Below are positions 26,609 through 34,796 of a stretch of DNA of 64,000 nt, piece after piece. The first letter of the stretch is position 1; every line of letters begins with the position of its first letter. The notes below the pieces were generated by a model, which made no database searches, was not told where the DNA came from, and saw only the letters and a list, made by a program, of their open reading frames with translations. The translations under genes and the position numbers were made by a program. Source of the stretch: Devosia sp. XK-2 (lineage in GTDB: Bacteria > Pseudomonadota > Alphaproteobacteria > Rhizobiales > Devosiaceae); assembly GCF_037113415.1 (NCBI RefSeq), contig NZ_CP146608.1:2066501-2130500 (forward strand), in the 5' to 3' direction.

Positions 26609-26713
26609 ACGACGCCGGCTCCACTCGCCCTCAGGGCACTGGCCGGCAATGGCGCCGGCGCTCCATCGGCTTTTGGCGATTGATGGGTTGCCAAACCAGA
26701 TCAACAGGTTCAT

Positions 26714-26740
26714 GGTCCGGCCAATTCCTTTGGCCGGACC
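26714..26740. promoter_or_regulatory. Perfect 11-bp inverted repeat upstream of the second MFS gene
   Basis: GGTCCGGCCAA and TTGGCCGGACC are exact complements around TTCCT, 22 bp before the MFS start at 26763. It could be a terminator for the first MFS gene (no T-run), an operator, or an RNA stem near the ribosome site. Confidence 0.6.
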
Positions 26741-26762
26741 TCGGCCCCGACGAGTTTCAATC

Positions 26763-28019
26763 ATGTCAGACCATTATACGCGGGTTCTCTCCCGCCCAGA
26801 ATTCATTGCCCTTATGGCCGCGCTGATGGCACTCAATGCGTTGGCGATCGACGTCATGCTGCCTGCCCTGCCCTATATGGGCGAAGCGCTCAATGTGGCC
26901 AATGAGAACGAACGCCAGTTCGTGATCTCGGCCTATATGATCGGTATGGGCGTGGCCCAGCTGGCCTTCGGCCCGCTGACCGACCGCTTTGGGCGCCGCG
27001 CGCCGCTGCTGGCCGGTGTCGGCGTCTATGTGGCCGCCGTTTTGGTGGCCGCCTTTGCCCCCAGCTTCTTCATGCTGTTGGTGCTGCGGTTCATCCAGGG
27101 CCTTGGCGCCGCCAGCGTACGCGTCATCACCACGGCCGTTATCCGCGACCGGTATTCGGGCCGCGAAATGGCCGAAGTCATGTCGCTGGTCTTCATGGTA
27201 TTCATGGCCATTCCGGTTATTGCGCCGAGCATCGGCCAGGTGCTGCTGCTGACCGGTCCGTGGCAAGCCATCTTCCTGTTCATGGGCGCATTGGCGCTGA
27301 TCTTCTGGCTGTGGACCTTTATCCGCCTGCCCGAAACCCTGCCGCTCGACAAGCGCCGCCCGCTCAGCCTCAAGGGCGTGGTCGAAGGGTTCCGCATCGT
27401 CTTCACCAATCGGGTCGCCATTTCCTACGGCCTGGCCGGCACATTCCTGTTTGGCGCGCTGTTCGGCTTCATCAGCTCGTCCCAGCAGATCTATGTCGAC
27501 ATCTATGGGCTGGGGGTGTTTTTCCCGGTAGCCTTCGCCGCCATGGCGGGGCTGATGGCGGTGTCGTCCTTCACCAATTCCCGTGTGGTCCGGCGACTGG
27601 GCATGCGGCGCCTGTCGCATGGCGCCATGCTGACCTTCACCGTGGTTTCAGGCATCTGGCTGGCCTTCGCATTGAGCGGTTTCCTGCCGCTATGGCTGTT
27701 CTTCGGGCTGTTGTGCATCATCATGTTCTCCTTCGGCTGGTCCGCCTCGAACATGAATTCGCTCTCCATGGAACCGCTCGGCGCCGTGGCCGGCACCGCG
27801 GCCTCCGTCTTCGGCTTCATCCAGACCGTGGGTGGGGCATTGATCGGCAGCTATATCGGCCAATTGTTCAACAACACCACCATACCGGTGGCGGCCGGCT
27901 ATTTCTCCATGGGCGCCATGGCGCTGGTGTTCATGCTGATTGCCGAAAAAGGCAAGCTTTTCGGCGTCGGCGAGCAATATGCCGAGGCCAAGGGTGAGCC
28001 GGCAATGGAAGCGCATTAG
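26763..28019 (+). CDS. Bcr/CflA-type MFS drug exporter
   Basis: A 418-residue drug:H+ antiporter with 12 predicted spans. The family signature FIALMAALMALNALAIDVMLPALPYMGEAL begins near residue 12, motif A is GPLTDRFGRRAPLLAG, and RFIQGLGAASVRVITTAVIRDRYSGREMAEVMS (about 108-140) is typical of Bcr/CflA. These export chloramphenicol, bicyclomycin or other drugs. It reads from the ATG just after CGAGTTTCAATC. The gene follows the first MFS gene on the same strand; they could be co-transcribed. Confidence 0.88.
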   Translation: MSDHYTRVLSRPEFIALMAALMALNALAIDVMLPALPYMGEALNVANENERQFVISAYMIGMGVAQLAFGPLTDRFGRRAPLLAGVGVYVAAVLVAAFAPSFFMLLVLRFIQGLGAASVRVITTAVIRDRYSGREMAEVMSLVFMVFMAIPVIAPSIGQVLLLTGPWQAIFLFMGALALIFWLWTFIRLPETLPLDKRRPLSLKGVVEGFRIVFTNRVAISYGLAGTFLFGALFGFISSSQQIYVDIYGLGVFFPVAFAAMAGLMAVSSFTNSRVVRRLGMRRLSHGAMLTFTVVSGIWLAFALSGFLPLWLFFGLLCIIMFSFGWSASNMNSLSMEPLGAVAGTAASVFGFIQTVGGALIGSYIGQLFNNTTIPVAAGYFSMGAMALVFMLIAEKGKLFGVGEQYAEAKGEPAMEAH

Positions 28020-28077
28020 CGCGCGGTCGCTCGTTGTGATGCAGCGCACCGATCGGCGTGTCAGGCCTTGAGGCCGC

Positions 28078-28203
28078 ATCCCTTCTCCCCTGAGGGGAGA
28101 AGGTGGCCCGATGGGGCCGGATGAGGGGGTTAAGGTACCGTAGGCCTTATCGAAAGGCCTTCACCCCTCACCCTAGCCCGCTCCCCTGAGGGGCGAGGGG
28201 ACG
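28078..28203. repeat. Second repeat type, single copy
   Basis: A GC-rich element made of inverted pieces: CCTTCTCCCCTGAGGGGAGAAGG (arms TTCTCCCC/GGGGAGAA) and CCGCTCCCCTGAGGGGCGAGG, with GGCCTTATCGAAAGGCC between them. It is unlike copies A-D in order and in the ATCGAAAGG centre, but similar palindromes are common between genes in rhizobia-type genomes. Only one copy is in this window. It lies between two genes whose 3' ends face each other. Confidence 0.55.
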
Positions 28204-28311
28204 AAGGGGCGATGGGGCCCCGTCAACCCGAGCACACAACGATCTGGAGCGTGTCAGATTTGATCGGCAGCGGCGACCCTGCGGCTCGTTTACGTCAGAA
28301 ATTGACAGAGT

Positions 28312-28941
28312 CTAACTCCCCGCCTGCGGCGCGGGCAGTTCGAATTGCGAGCGGTCGGCATAGATGTGGTCCACCAACCCCCAGGCCTTGGCTTCATCGG
28401 GCGACATATAGCGGTCTCGCTCCAGCGCGGCCTCGACCTCCTCATAGCTCCGGCCGCAATGCTTGGCATAAATCTCGTTGGTACGCCGCTTGAGCCTGAG
28501 GCTCTCCTCGGCATGGATCAGGATATCGGTCACCTGCCCCTGATAGCCGCCGGAGGGCTGATGCAGCATCAGCGATGCGCTGGGCAGCACGGCGCGCTGC
28601 CCTGCTTCGCCGGCCGCCAGGACAAGTGTGGCTGCCGAGGCGGCCATGCCCATGCACAGCGTGCCAACCGGAGCGCGGATGAACTGCATGGTGTCGTACA
28701 TGGCCAGGGCCGAAGTCACCACGCCACCGGGCGAGTTGATATAGAGATAGATCGGCTTTTTGGGATTCTCCGCCTCGAGGAATAGCAATTGGGCGCTGAT
28801 CAGCGAGGCCATATTGTCCTCGATCTGGCCATTGAGAAAGATGATCCGCTCGCGCAAGAGACGCGAATAGATATCGAAGGCGCGTTCGCCCCGGCTCGAA
28901 TTTTCGATGACCATGGGGACGAGTTGCATCATGTCGCGCAT
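28312..28941 (-). CDS. ClpP-like serine protease subunit (paralogue)
   Basis: A 209-residue ClpP family protein. The catalytic residues are intact: S102 in [17 protein letters not shown]127 in [10 protein letters not shown], and D176 in [13 protein letters not shown]. The substrate-channel helix and DYIxxxIxxxxE region ([11 protein letters not shown]) are present. The surroundings lack clpX, lon and tig, and the active-site flank [10 protein letters not shown] differs from the usual GQAASMGS, so it is likely an accessory paralogue. It could pair with ClpX or ClpA from elsewhere. Confidence 0.85.
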   Translation of the reverse strand: MRDMMQLVPMVIENSSRGERAFDIYSRLLRERIIFLNGQIEDNMASLISAQLLFLEAENPKKPIYLYINSPGGVVTSALAMYDTMQFIRAPVGTLCMGMAASAATLVLAAGEAGQRAVLPSASLMLHQPSGGYQGQVTDILIHAEESLRLKRRTNEIYAKHCGRSYEEVEAALERDRYMSPDEAKAWGLVDHIYADRSQFELPAPQAGS

Positions 28942-28989
28942 GGGCGACCTCCTGAGGTTTCCTGTGATCTGGGCGAAAGTTTCTGGCGG

Positions 28990-29331
28990 TCAGGCGGCGC
29001 GCATCAGCGCCACCGGCCCGGCCTCATTATTGTTGGCGGCCGCCGGGATGGCGGCCGGCCTGTGTGTCAGGCGGAACCAGGTGCCGCCATCACCCTGCGG
29101 GCTGAGCTCGAAGGTGACATAACTCTCTTCGACGCGCTCACCCGGCGCCCCCTGCTCGCGCCAGCGATAGGTGACGCTATTGGGGGCATCGGCAAAGATC
29201 TGATCGACCCGAGCATCGGCCGGCTTGTCCAGCCAGCGATCGAGATATTCAGGAATGGTGAGCGCCCGCCAGACCTTTTCGGGCGGGGCATCGAGCGTGG
29301 TTTCAAAGACCAGTTCATCCGTCTCGCTCAT
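28990..29331 (-). CDS. SRPBCC (AHSA1-like) protein, short
   Basis: A 113-residue START-like protein: FETTLDAPPEKVWRALTIPEYLDRWLDKP (first strand and helix) and a mid-region YVTFELSPQGDGGTWFRLTHRP. Family members run to about 140-165 residues and end with a long amphipathic helix. This one ends after a polar tail (AAANNNEAGPVALMRAA), so the C-terminal helix is missing. It overlaps the ArsR gene by four bases (ATGA). Ligand unknown. Confidence 0.8.
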   Translation of the reverse strand: MSETDELVFETTLDAPPEKVWRALTIPEYLDRWLDKPADARVDQIFADAPNSVTYRWREQGAPGERVEESYVTFELSPQGDGGTWFRLTHRPAAIPAAANNNEAGPVALMRAA

Positions 29332-29642
29332 TGATCCATCTCCTTGAGCAGATCTTTCAGATTGTCGATGCGGCTGGGCCAGAAGGCGCGATAACGAGCC
29401 AGCCAGGCATGAAGCGGCGCAAAGCCATCAGCGTTGACGCGATAATGGGCATAGCGTCCTTCCCGCCGCTCGCTGACAAGCCCGGCCCCGCGCAGCACCG
29501 CCAGATGCTGGCTCATGGCCGGCTGGGTAATGGCAAAGCCCTCGCGCAAATCGGTCGCCGTCGCCTCGCCCGCCGAGAGGCGTTCGAGAATGGCGCGGCG
29601 CGTGGGATCGGACAGGACTTTGAAGATTTCCGTTTCGCTCAT
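29328..29642 (-). CDS. ArsR-family regulator
   Basis: A 104-residue winged-helix protein: EIFKVLSDPTRRAILERLSAGEATATDLREGFAITQPAMSQHLAVLRGAGLVSERREGRYAHYRVNADGF. The recognition helix is AITQPAMSQHLAVLR. No metal-cysteine pair is seen, so it is not a metal sensor of the classic type. It is transcribed ahead of an SRPBCC gene, and an exact dyad lies 9 bp upstream of the ATG. In such pairs the ArsR protein commonly represses its own operon. Confidence 0.9.
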   Translation of the reverse strand: MSETEIFKVLSDPTRRAILERLSAGEATATDLREGFAITQPAMSQHLAVLRGAGLVSERREGRYAHYRVNADGFAPLHAWLARYRAFWPSRIDNLKDLLKEMDQ

Positions 29643-29650
29643 GCTCAACA

Positions 29651-29668
29651 CATAAGCATAGACTTATG
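29651..29668 (-). promoter_or_regulatory. Candidate ArsR operator
   Basis: CATAAGCATAGACTTATG, two perfect 6-bp arms separated by 6 bp, ending 9 bp before the ArsR start. Position and symmetry fit an autoregulatory operator. An in-frame TTG at 29651 would place the start inside it; the ATG at 29642 is preferred. Confidence 0.65.
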
Positions 29669-29684
29669 AGTCGTGGCAAGAGCC

Positions 29685-29975
29685 TCAGCGCGGCTTGCTC
29701 GCCATGCCGTCGAGCCAGAGCATATTGCTCTCGTCGCGATGCACCCCGGTGGTACCGACATGCTTCATGTCGATCTCGGGGCCTTTTTTGATGACATGTA
29801 CCAGCGCCATCCCATGGCCGCGCCCGAGATCATAATCGGCCTTGAGCCAATCCAATATCTGGCCGGCCTTGACTTTGGGATCATCGAACCCCTTTGCCTT
29901 GGCCAGATCGACGATCTGGCGTGGCGTCTTGCCGGTCTTGGTTTCGATGGCGTCGAGATAGGCCTGGAACGACAT
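29685..29975 (-). CDS. DUF4287 protein
   Basis: A 96-residue protein with the DUF4287 layout: SFQAYLDAIETKTGKTPRQIVDLAKAKGF at the start, AGQILDWLKADYDLGRGHGMALVHVIKKG at the centre. The family is helical, related to a DUF4287/DUF5655 group of unknown role. GAGGAG lies before the ATG. An in-frame start at 30134 is rejected because the extension overlaps the neighbouring gene and is non-coding in character. Confidence 0.85.
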   Translation of the reverse strand: MSFQAYLDAIETKTGKTPRQIVDLAKAKGFDDPKVKAGQILDWLKADYDLGRGHGMALVHVIKKGPEIDMKHVGTTGVHRDESNMLWLDGMASKPR

Positions 29976-30078
29976 TTGTTTCTCCTCTGTCTGATACCGG
30001 AGCGACGGATGAGCCGAACCGATTTCGACAAACGAGTCGCGCCTTGGCACGAGGGGCGTCACGCAGCGAGATGTCCTC

Positions 30079-30891
30079 TCAGACCGCAAATACCTCGTGG
30101 CGCAATTCTTCCCAGCTGTCCTTGTCAGAAGCAATCAGCAAGCCGCCACCAAGATCAGAGGGGCGATAGGGCGAGCCGTCGAACTTGGCGACATGGGCGC
30201 CGGCCTCGCGCATGATCAGCGCACCGCCCACATGGTCCCAGGGCATGAGCTTGGCATACATCATGAAATGCACATTGCCGCCGGCGGCATAGCGATATTC
30301 GTGGCCGGCGCAGCGGTAATTGGCCAGCATCTTGACCTTGGCCAGATTGCCCATGACCGTGCTGCGTTGTTCCATCGGCAGGAACATGGTGGACGCCATG
30401 CCGCCCATTTCCGACAGCGGCACCGGATCGGCAAATTTCTGGCGAATAGCGCGGCCATCGGGGAAGATATGGAAGGCGCCGCAGCCCTTTTCGGCCATGA
30501 CCGTGTCATCGCCCAAGGGATCGTAGATGACGCCGGCTACCGTCTCACCATTCTGTACCACCGAGGCCATGACCGCAAAGAGCGGCAGGCCGCCGGCAAA
30601 ATTGGCTGTGCCATCAACGGGATCGACGAAAATCACGATTCGATCTTCGAAGTCGGAATCGAGCAATTTCGGATTGGCCGCAACCGCCTCTTCACCAATG
30701 ACCTGAATGTCGGGACGATGCGCGTTGATCGCGGCAGCGATCAGTTTTTCAGCGCCGACATCGGCCTCGGTCACCAGGTCGAAAGCCCCCGACTTGGTCT
30801 GGATAGTGCCTGCGTCCAGCCTTCGGAAGCGCGGCATGATCTCCTCCTGCGCGGCCTGTTTCAGGATGGCGGCGAGGCGATCGATATTCAT
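30079..30891 (-). CDS. Inositol monophosphatase family protein
   Basis: A 270-residue Mg-dependent phosphatase. The metal site shows E in GEEAVAAN near 67, DPVDGTANFAGG near 89-100 (D-P-x-D-G-T), and the second signature WDHVGGALIMREAG near 219. The C-terminus EELRHEVFAV is family-like. Substrate (inositol phosphate, histidinol phosphate or another) cannot be told from sequence. It lies four bases from ttcA on the same strand, probably co-transcribed. Confidence 0.85.
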   Translation of the reverse strand: MNIDRLAAILKQAAQEEIMPRFRRLDAGTIQTKSGAFDLVTEADVGAEKLIAAAINAHRPDIQVIGEEAVAANPKLLDSDFEDRIVIFVDPVDGTANFAGGLPLFAVMASVVQNGETVAGVIYDPLGDDTVMAEKGCGAFHIFPDGRAIRQKFADPVPLSEMGGMASTMFLPMEQRSTVMGNLAKVKMLANYRCAGHEYRYAAGGNVHFMMYAKLMPWDHVGGALIMREAGAHVAKFDGSPYRPSDLGGGLLIASDKDSWEELRHEVFAV

Positions 30892-30895
30892 GGAA

Positions 30896-31765
30896 CTAGG
30901 CGTCCTTTGGCTTGATGGAAAGAGCGGAAAAATCGAACAGGCGCGGATCCAGCATGTGGCTGGGATTGATATTGCCCAGGGCGCGGATCATCACATCCTT
31001 GCGGCCGGGCATGGCCTTTTCCATGTCATTGAGCATGGCCTTGGTGACATTGCGTTGAAGCCCGTCCTGTGAGCCGCAGAGATCGCAGGGGATGATCGGA
31101 AACGCCATGGCATCGGAGAAGCGCTGCAAATCCTCCTCGGCGCAATAGATCAGCGGGCGCAGCACTTCGAGATCGCCCTCGTCATTGACCAGCTTTGGCG
31201 GCATGGCCGCAAGCTTGCCGCCATGGAAGAGGTTCATGAAGAAGGTTTCGAGACTGTCGTCGCGATGGTGGCCAAGCACCAGCGCCGTGCACCCCTCCTC
31301 GCGCGCGATGCGATAGAGATTGCCGCGCCGCAGCCGCGAGCAGAGCGAACAATAGGTCGCGCCAGCCGGCAGCTTGTCGGTGACGATAGAATAGGTGTCC
31401 TGATATTCGATGCGATGCTCGACGCCGAGGCCGGTCAGGAATTCGGGCAGGATATGTTTGGGAAAGTTCGGCTGGCCCTGGTCGAGATTGCAGGCGAGCA
31501 ATTCGACCGGCAACAGGCCGCGCCACTTGAGGTCGAGCAGCAGCGCCAGCAGGCCGTAGCTGTCCTTGCCCCCGGAAAGGGCGATCAGCCATTTCTCGCC
31601 CGGCCGCACCATGGCGAACTTGTCCAGCGCCTCGCGGGTGTTGCGGATGAGGCGCTTCCTGAGCTTGTTGAACTCTACCGAGCGCGGCGCATGGGCATAG
31701 ATCGGATGGGCGCCGGTATCGGCGTCCTCGTCTTGCGTGGCGGGGGCTTCCATCACCGCGGACAT
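30896..31765 (-). CDS. ttcA: tRNA 2-thiocytidine(32) synthetase TtcA
   Basis: Thiolates cytidine 32 of some tRNAs using a labile iron-sulfur cluster. The 289-residue protein has the PP-loop L-S-G-G-K-D-S (about residues 65-71), the TtcA cysteine pair C-S-L-C near 142 and the third cysteine region I-P-C-D-L-C near 229. The start at 31765 is used because an upstream in-frame ATG gives a non-conserved leader. IMPase-like gene is immediately downstream. Confidence 0.93.
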   Translation of the reverse strand: MSAVMEAPATQDEDADTGAHPIYAHAPRSVEFNKLRKRLIRNTREALDKFAMVRPGEKWLIALSGGKDSYGLLALLLDLKWRGLLPVELLACNLDQGQPNFPKHILPEFLTGLGVEHRIEYQDTYSIVTDKLPAGATYCSLCSRLRRGNLYRIAREEGCTALVLGHHRDDSLETFFMNLFHGGKLAAMPPKLVNDEGDLEVLRPLIYCAEEDLQRFSDAMAFPIIPCDLCGSQDGLQRNVTKAMLNDMEKAMPGRKDVMIRALGNINPSHMLDPRLFDFSALSIKPKDA

Positions 31766-31932
31766 GGCGAAACTCTCATTTGAACGGTCGCGTAGCTGAT
31801 AACGCGACAAGGGCGCAATGGAAAGACCGGCCAAGGGCGCGAAACCTTACCAAAGCTTAACTTCCCGTCCTTGTTTAATCCCATTTGCCACAGTTAGATG
31901 ACATCATCTTCCTGACACCCTGGAGTCTCCCG

Positions 31933-33249
31933 GTGTTCCGCTCCTTCTTTCCCGATCCAAAGCTCTTCTTTACCGCCGCCCTAGGCTGGGCCATCCTCAC
32001 CATGGCAATCTGGTTCCTGGCTGGCGATGCCATAGGGAGCCTGATCAGCCTCGGGCCGGTCCTCGGCCAGATGCCCACCGAGGCCGACCCCGATGTGTTC
32101 CTGACCCCCGACAAGGTCTGGCTCTATCAATATGTGCTGATGGCCGGATATCTGTTCTGCATTCCCTGGTACTGGATCGGTAATAATCGCCGCTGGTACT
32201 GGTGGTCAGTGGTGGGCACCGTCACCATTGTCGAAGTGGTGTTCTTCGACGTGCAGATCGGCGCCTGGATGAACGCCTGGTATGGCGAGTTCTACAATAT
32301 GTTCCAGGGCGCCCTGACCAATCCGGGCAGCGTGTCGCTGGAAGAAATCTACGGCGAACTCTCCACCGTGCTTTACGTGCTTGTGCCGCGCATCGCGGTT
32401 CTAGTGCTCAATGCCTTCTTCATTGCCCATTATCTGTTCCGCTGGCGGCGGGCGATGACCTTTTTCTATATGAGTCACTGGCCCAAGCTGCGCGGTGTCG
32501 AAGGCGCGTCCCAGCGTATCCAGGAAGATACCCAGCGCTTTGCCAATATCGTGGAGGGCCTGGCCGTTGCACTGGTCAGCTCGGTCATGACCCTCCTGGT
32601 CTTCCTGCCCCTGCTCTGGGACTTGTCGCAGAACATCACCGAATTGCCGCTGATCGGTCCTGTCGATGGCAGCCTTGTCTGGGTGGCCCTGATGTCGGCC
32701 ATCGCCGGCACAGTGCTGCTGGGTCTGGTCGGCATCAAGCTACCGGGCCTCGAATTCCAGAACCAGCGCGTAGAGGCGGCGTTCCGCAAGGAGCTGGTCT
32801 ATGGCGAGGATAACCATCAACGCGCCCGGCCACTCAGCACTAAGGAATTCTTCCTCGGTGTACAGCGCAATTATTTCCGGCTTTACGGGCACTACCTCTA
32901 TTTTAACGTGGCACGCTATGTGTACCTCCAGGGCGCCAATTTCGTGCCGCTGATTGCAATGTCGCCCTCGATTGCCGCCGGCGCATTGACGCTTGGCCTG
33001 TTCCAGCAGGTCAGCAATGCCTTTGGACAGGTGGAAGACTCCTTCCGGTTCCTGGCCAATAGCTGGACGACGATCATCTCGCTGATCTCGGTCTACAAAC
33101 GCCTGCGCACCTTCGAGGCCAATATTCCGCACGACGCGGTCTCGGGCGTCGATTATGACGATCCGCGTTATGTCGGCACGGATGAAGAGTTCGAGCCGTT
33201 ACCTAGCGATCGCGATGGCGGCGCCGAAGGGCTTCCCGCAGGGATCTGA
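31933..33249 (+). CDS. bacA: BacA/SbmA peptide transporter
   Basis: Inner-membrane peptide uptake protein of the SbmA/BacA family, related to ABC transporter membrane domains but driven by the proton gradient. The 438-residue protein has FRSFFPDPKLFFTAALGWA at the start, YRKELVYGEDN-like VEAAFRKELVYGEDNHQRARPLS, NYFRLYGHYLYFNVARYVYLQ and NSWTTIISLISVYKRLRTFE near the end. The start is GTG at 31933; an in-frame TTG at 31885 gives a leader that homologues lack. In rhizobia BacA is needed for symbiosis and protects against host peptides. Confidence 0.93.
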   Translation: MFRSFFPDPKLFFTAALGWAILTMAIWFLAGDAIGSLISLGPVLGQMPTEADPDVFLTPDKVWLYQYVLMAGYLFCIPWYWIGNNRRWYWWSVVGTVTIVEVVFFDVQIGAWMNAWYGEFYNMFQGALTNPGSVSLEEIYGELSTVLYVLVPRIAVLVLNAFFIAHYLFRWRRAMTFFYMSHWPKLRGVEGASQRIQEDTQRFANIVEGLAVALVSSVMTLLVFLPLLWDLSQNITELPLIGPVDGSLVWVALMSAIAGTVLLGLVGIKLPGLEFQNQRVEAAFRKELVYGEDNHQRARPLSTKEFFLGVQRNYFRLYGHYLYFNVARYVYLQGANFVPLIAMSPSIAAGALTLGLFQQVSNAFGQVEDSFRFLANSWTTIISLISVYKRLRTFEANIPHDAVSGVDYDDPRYVGTDEEFEPLPSDRDGGAEGLPAGI

Positions 33250-33253
33250 GCAA

Positions 33254-33279
33254 AAGGGCCGCTCTAACAAGCGGCCCTT
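33254..33279. terminator. Bidirectional terminator between convergent genes
   Basis: AAGGGCCGCT-CTAACA-AGCGGCCCTT, a perfect 10-bp stem with short A/T flanks (CAA at 5', CCATTT at 3'). It lies between bacA and the VOC gene, which converge. Confidence 0.75.
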
Positions 33280-33289
33280 CCATTTGCGC

Positions 33290-33715
33290 TCAGGTCACCA
33301 GCGTAACATAGCCTTCCGGGCTAATCGGCCAGGCCGGATTCCAGGCGACTTCCCAGGCATGGCCATCGGGATCGGCGACATAACCGCGATACCCGCCATG
33401 CGGCGGCGCATCCGCCGGACGGATCAGGGTGCCACCGGCGTCGAGCAATTGCTGCATTAGTGGCTCGACCTGCGCCTGTTCGCGCACATTATGGGCCAGG
33501 GCATAGGCGCCCGGCCCGGCCGCCAGGCCCTGGCGGCCCATATCCGTTTCTAAAGCGCTTTGCAGGAACAACCCGAGGACGAAGCCGTTCATCTGATAAA
33601 AGACAATCTCCGGATTCTCGAAGGCAAGTTTCCACCCGAAACCATTGGCGTAAAAGCGTTTTGCGCGCTCAAGGTCAGTACTACCAAGGGTCATGACGGC
33701 CATTTGCTGTTGCAT
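33290..33715 (-). CDS. VOC-family (glyoxalase-like) protein
   Basis: A 141-residue protein of two glyoxalase-fold modules. It starts MAVMTLGSTDLERAKRFYANGFGWKL after a short lead, with EIVFYQMNGFVLGLF, and ends in the family PHGGYRGYVADPDGHAWEVAWNP. The metal ligands are less clear than in lactoylglutathione lyase, so the reaction is not predicted. ATG at 33715 is chosen; the longer in-frame start at 33805 adds a non-conserved leader. Confidence 0.8.
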   Translation of the reverse strand: MQQQMAVMTLGSTDLERAKRFYANGFGWKLAFENPEIVFYQMNGFVLGLFLQSALETDMGRQGLAAGPGAYALAHNVREQAQVEPLMQQLLDAGGTLIRPADAPPHGGYRGYVADPDGHAWEVAWNPAWPISPEGYVTLVT

Positions 33716-33884
33716 TTTCCAGTACCTTTCGTTCGCCACGCATCTAGCGCAGACGGTGAAGGCCACGGGACTCAATGCCAAGAGGCACGGCCAGGACCCG
33801 CTCACGCGGGGGCCGGGCTAACCGCACCAGCCTCTCCTTTTCTGACGCCATTAGGATAGCGGATTCGTCCGCCCCGGGCACAAT

Positions 33885-33914
33885 AAAAAGGGCCGCTCCC
33901 AAGGAGCGGCCCTT
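33885..33914 (-). terminator. Rho-independent terminator of rpsD
   Basis: On the minus strand AAGGGCCGCTCC-TTGG-GAGCGGCCCTT followed by TTT, 28 bp after the rpsD stop. The stem shares most of its sequence with the terminator at 33254-33279. Confidence 0.85.
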
Positions 33915-33941
33915 CCAATTCGGTGGTGTCGAACCCGCGGA

Positions 33942-34559
33942 TTAACGCGAGTAGAATTCGACGACCAGGTTCGGTTCCATCTGGACCGGATAGGGCACGT
34001 CCGACAGGGCCGGGACGCGGACATAGGTCGCAACCATCTTGTTGTGGTCGACTTCCACATAGTCCGGAACGTCGCGCTCGGCGAGCTGAACGGCTTCGAG
34101 AACCACGGTGAGCTGCTTGGAGCGCTCACGGATTTCGATCTTGTCGCCGATCTTGACCTGGTAGGACGGAATATTGACGCGCTTGCCATTGACCAGGATG
34201 TGGCCGTGGGACACGAACTGGCGGGCAGCGAACACGGTCGGCACGAACTTGGCGCGGTAGACGATGGCGTCCAGACGGCTTTCGAGCAGGCCGATCAGGT
34301 TTTCACCAGTATCGCCCTTGCGGCGGTTGGCTTCGTCATAAAGACGGCGGAAACCCTTTTCGGTGATCGAGCCATAATAGCCCTTGAGCTTCTGCTTGGC
34401 GCGCAGCTGCAGACCATAGTCCGAGAGCTTGCCCTTGCGGCGCTGGCCATGCTGGCCCGGGCCATAGGCACGAGCGTTCAGCGGGGACTTGGGACGGCCC
34501 CAGATGTTTTCGCCAAGGCGGCGGTCAATCTTGTACTTTACGGAATGACGCTTCGACAT
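33942..34559 (-). CDS. rpsD: 30S ribosomal protein S4
   Basis: The 205-residue uS4 protein, which starts 30S assembly. [27 protein letters not shown] is the C-minus form common in alphaproteobacteria, with no zinc cysteines. The S4 RNA-binding domain [33 protein letters not shown] begins near residue 93. The gene stands outside a ribosomal operon, as is usual in this group, and has its own terminator. Confidence 0.96.
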   Translation of the reverse strand: MSKRHSVKYKIDRRLGENIWGRPKSPLNARAYGPGQHGQRRKGKLSDYGLQLRAKQKLKGYYGSITEKGFRRLYDEANRRKGDTGENLIGLLESRLDAIVYRAKFVPTVFAARQFVSHGHILVNGKRVNIPSYQVKIGDKIEIRERSKQLTVVLEAVQLAERDVPDYVEVDHNKMVATYVRVPALSDVPYPVQMEPNLVVEFYSR

Positions 34560-34796
34560 CGCGTATCCTTTTCATCACGTTTGAATGGATCGCGCCCTCC
34601 TCTGCCCTGGCTTTCACCAGGACCGACAGACTCCCTATAGAGAATCCCGGGTGCGCCTATGGGCCGGTTGGCCGGAATAGGTGGGCGCGTCATAGAGGCC
34701 AGAAGCAGGCGAGTCAAGCCAATGGGACTTTTCCCAAGCTTCGACGCGCCCCAAAGCTCTGCTAGACTGCGCGCCAGACAGGCATCGGAGGCAACG

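Noticed and set aside
28254..28306. Short direct repeats GTCAGA near the clpP 3' end
   Set aside because: Only 6-12 loosely matching bases, not distinguishable from chance.
31850..31880. CtrA-like site before bacA (TTAC-N6-TTAAC)
   Set aside because: Spacing is six rather than seven and the first half has a C, so it fails the consensus.
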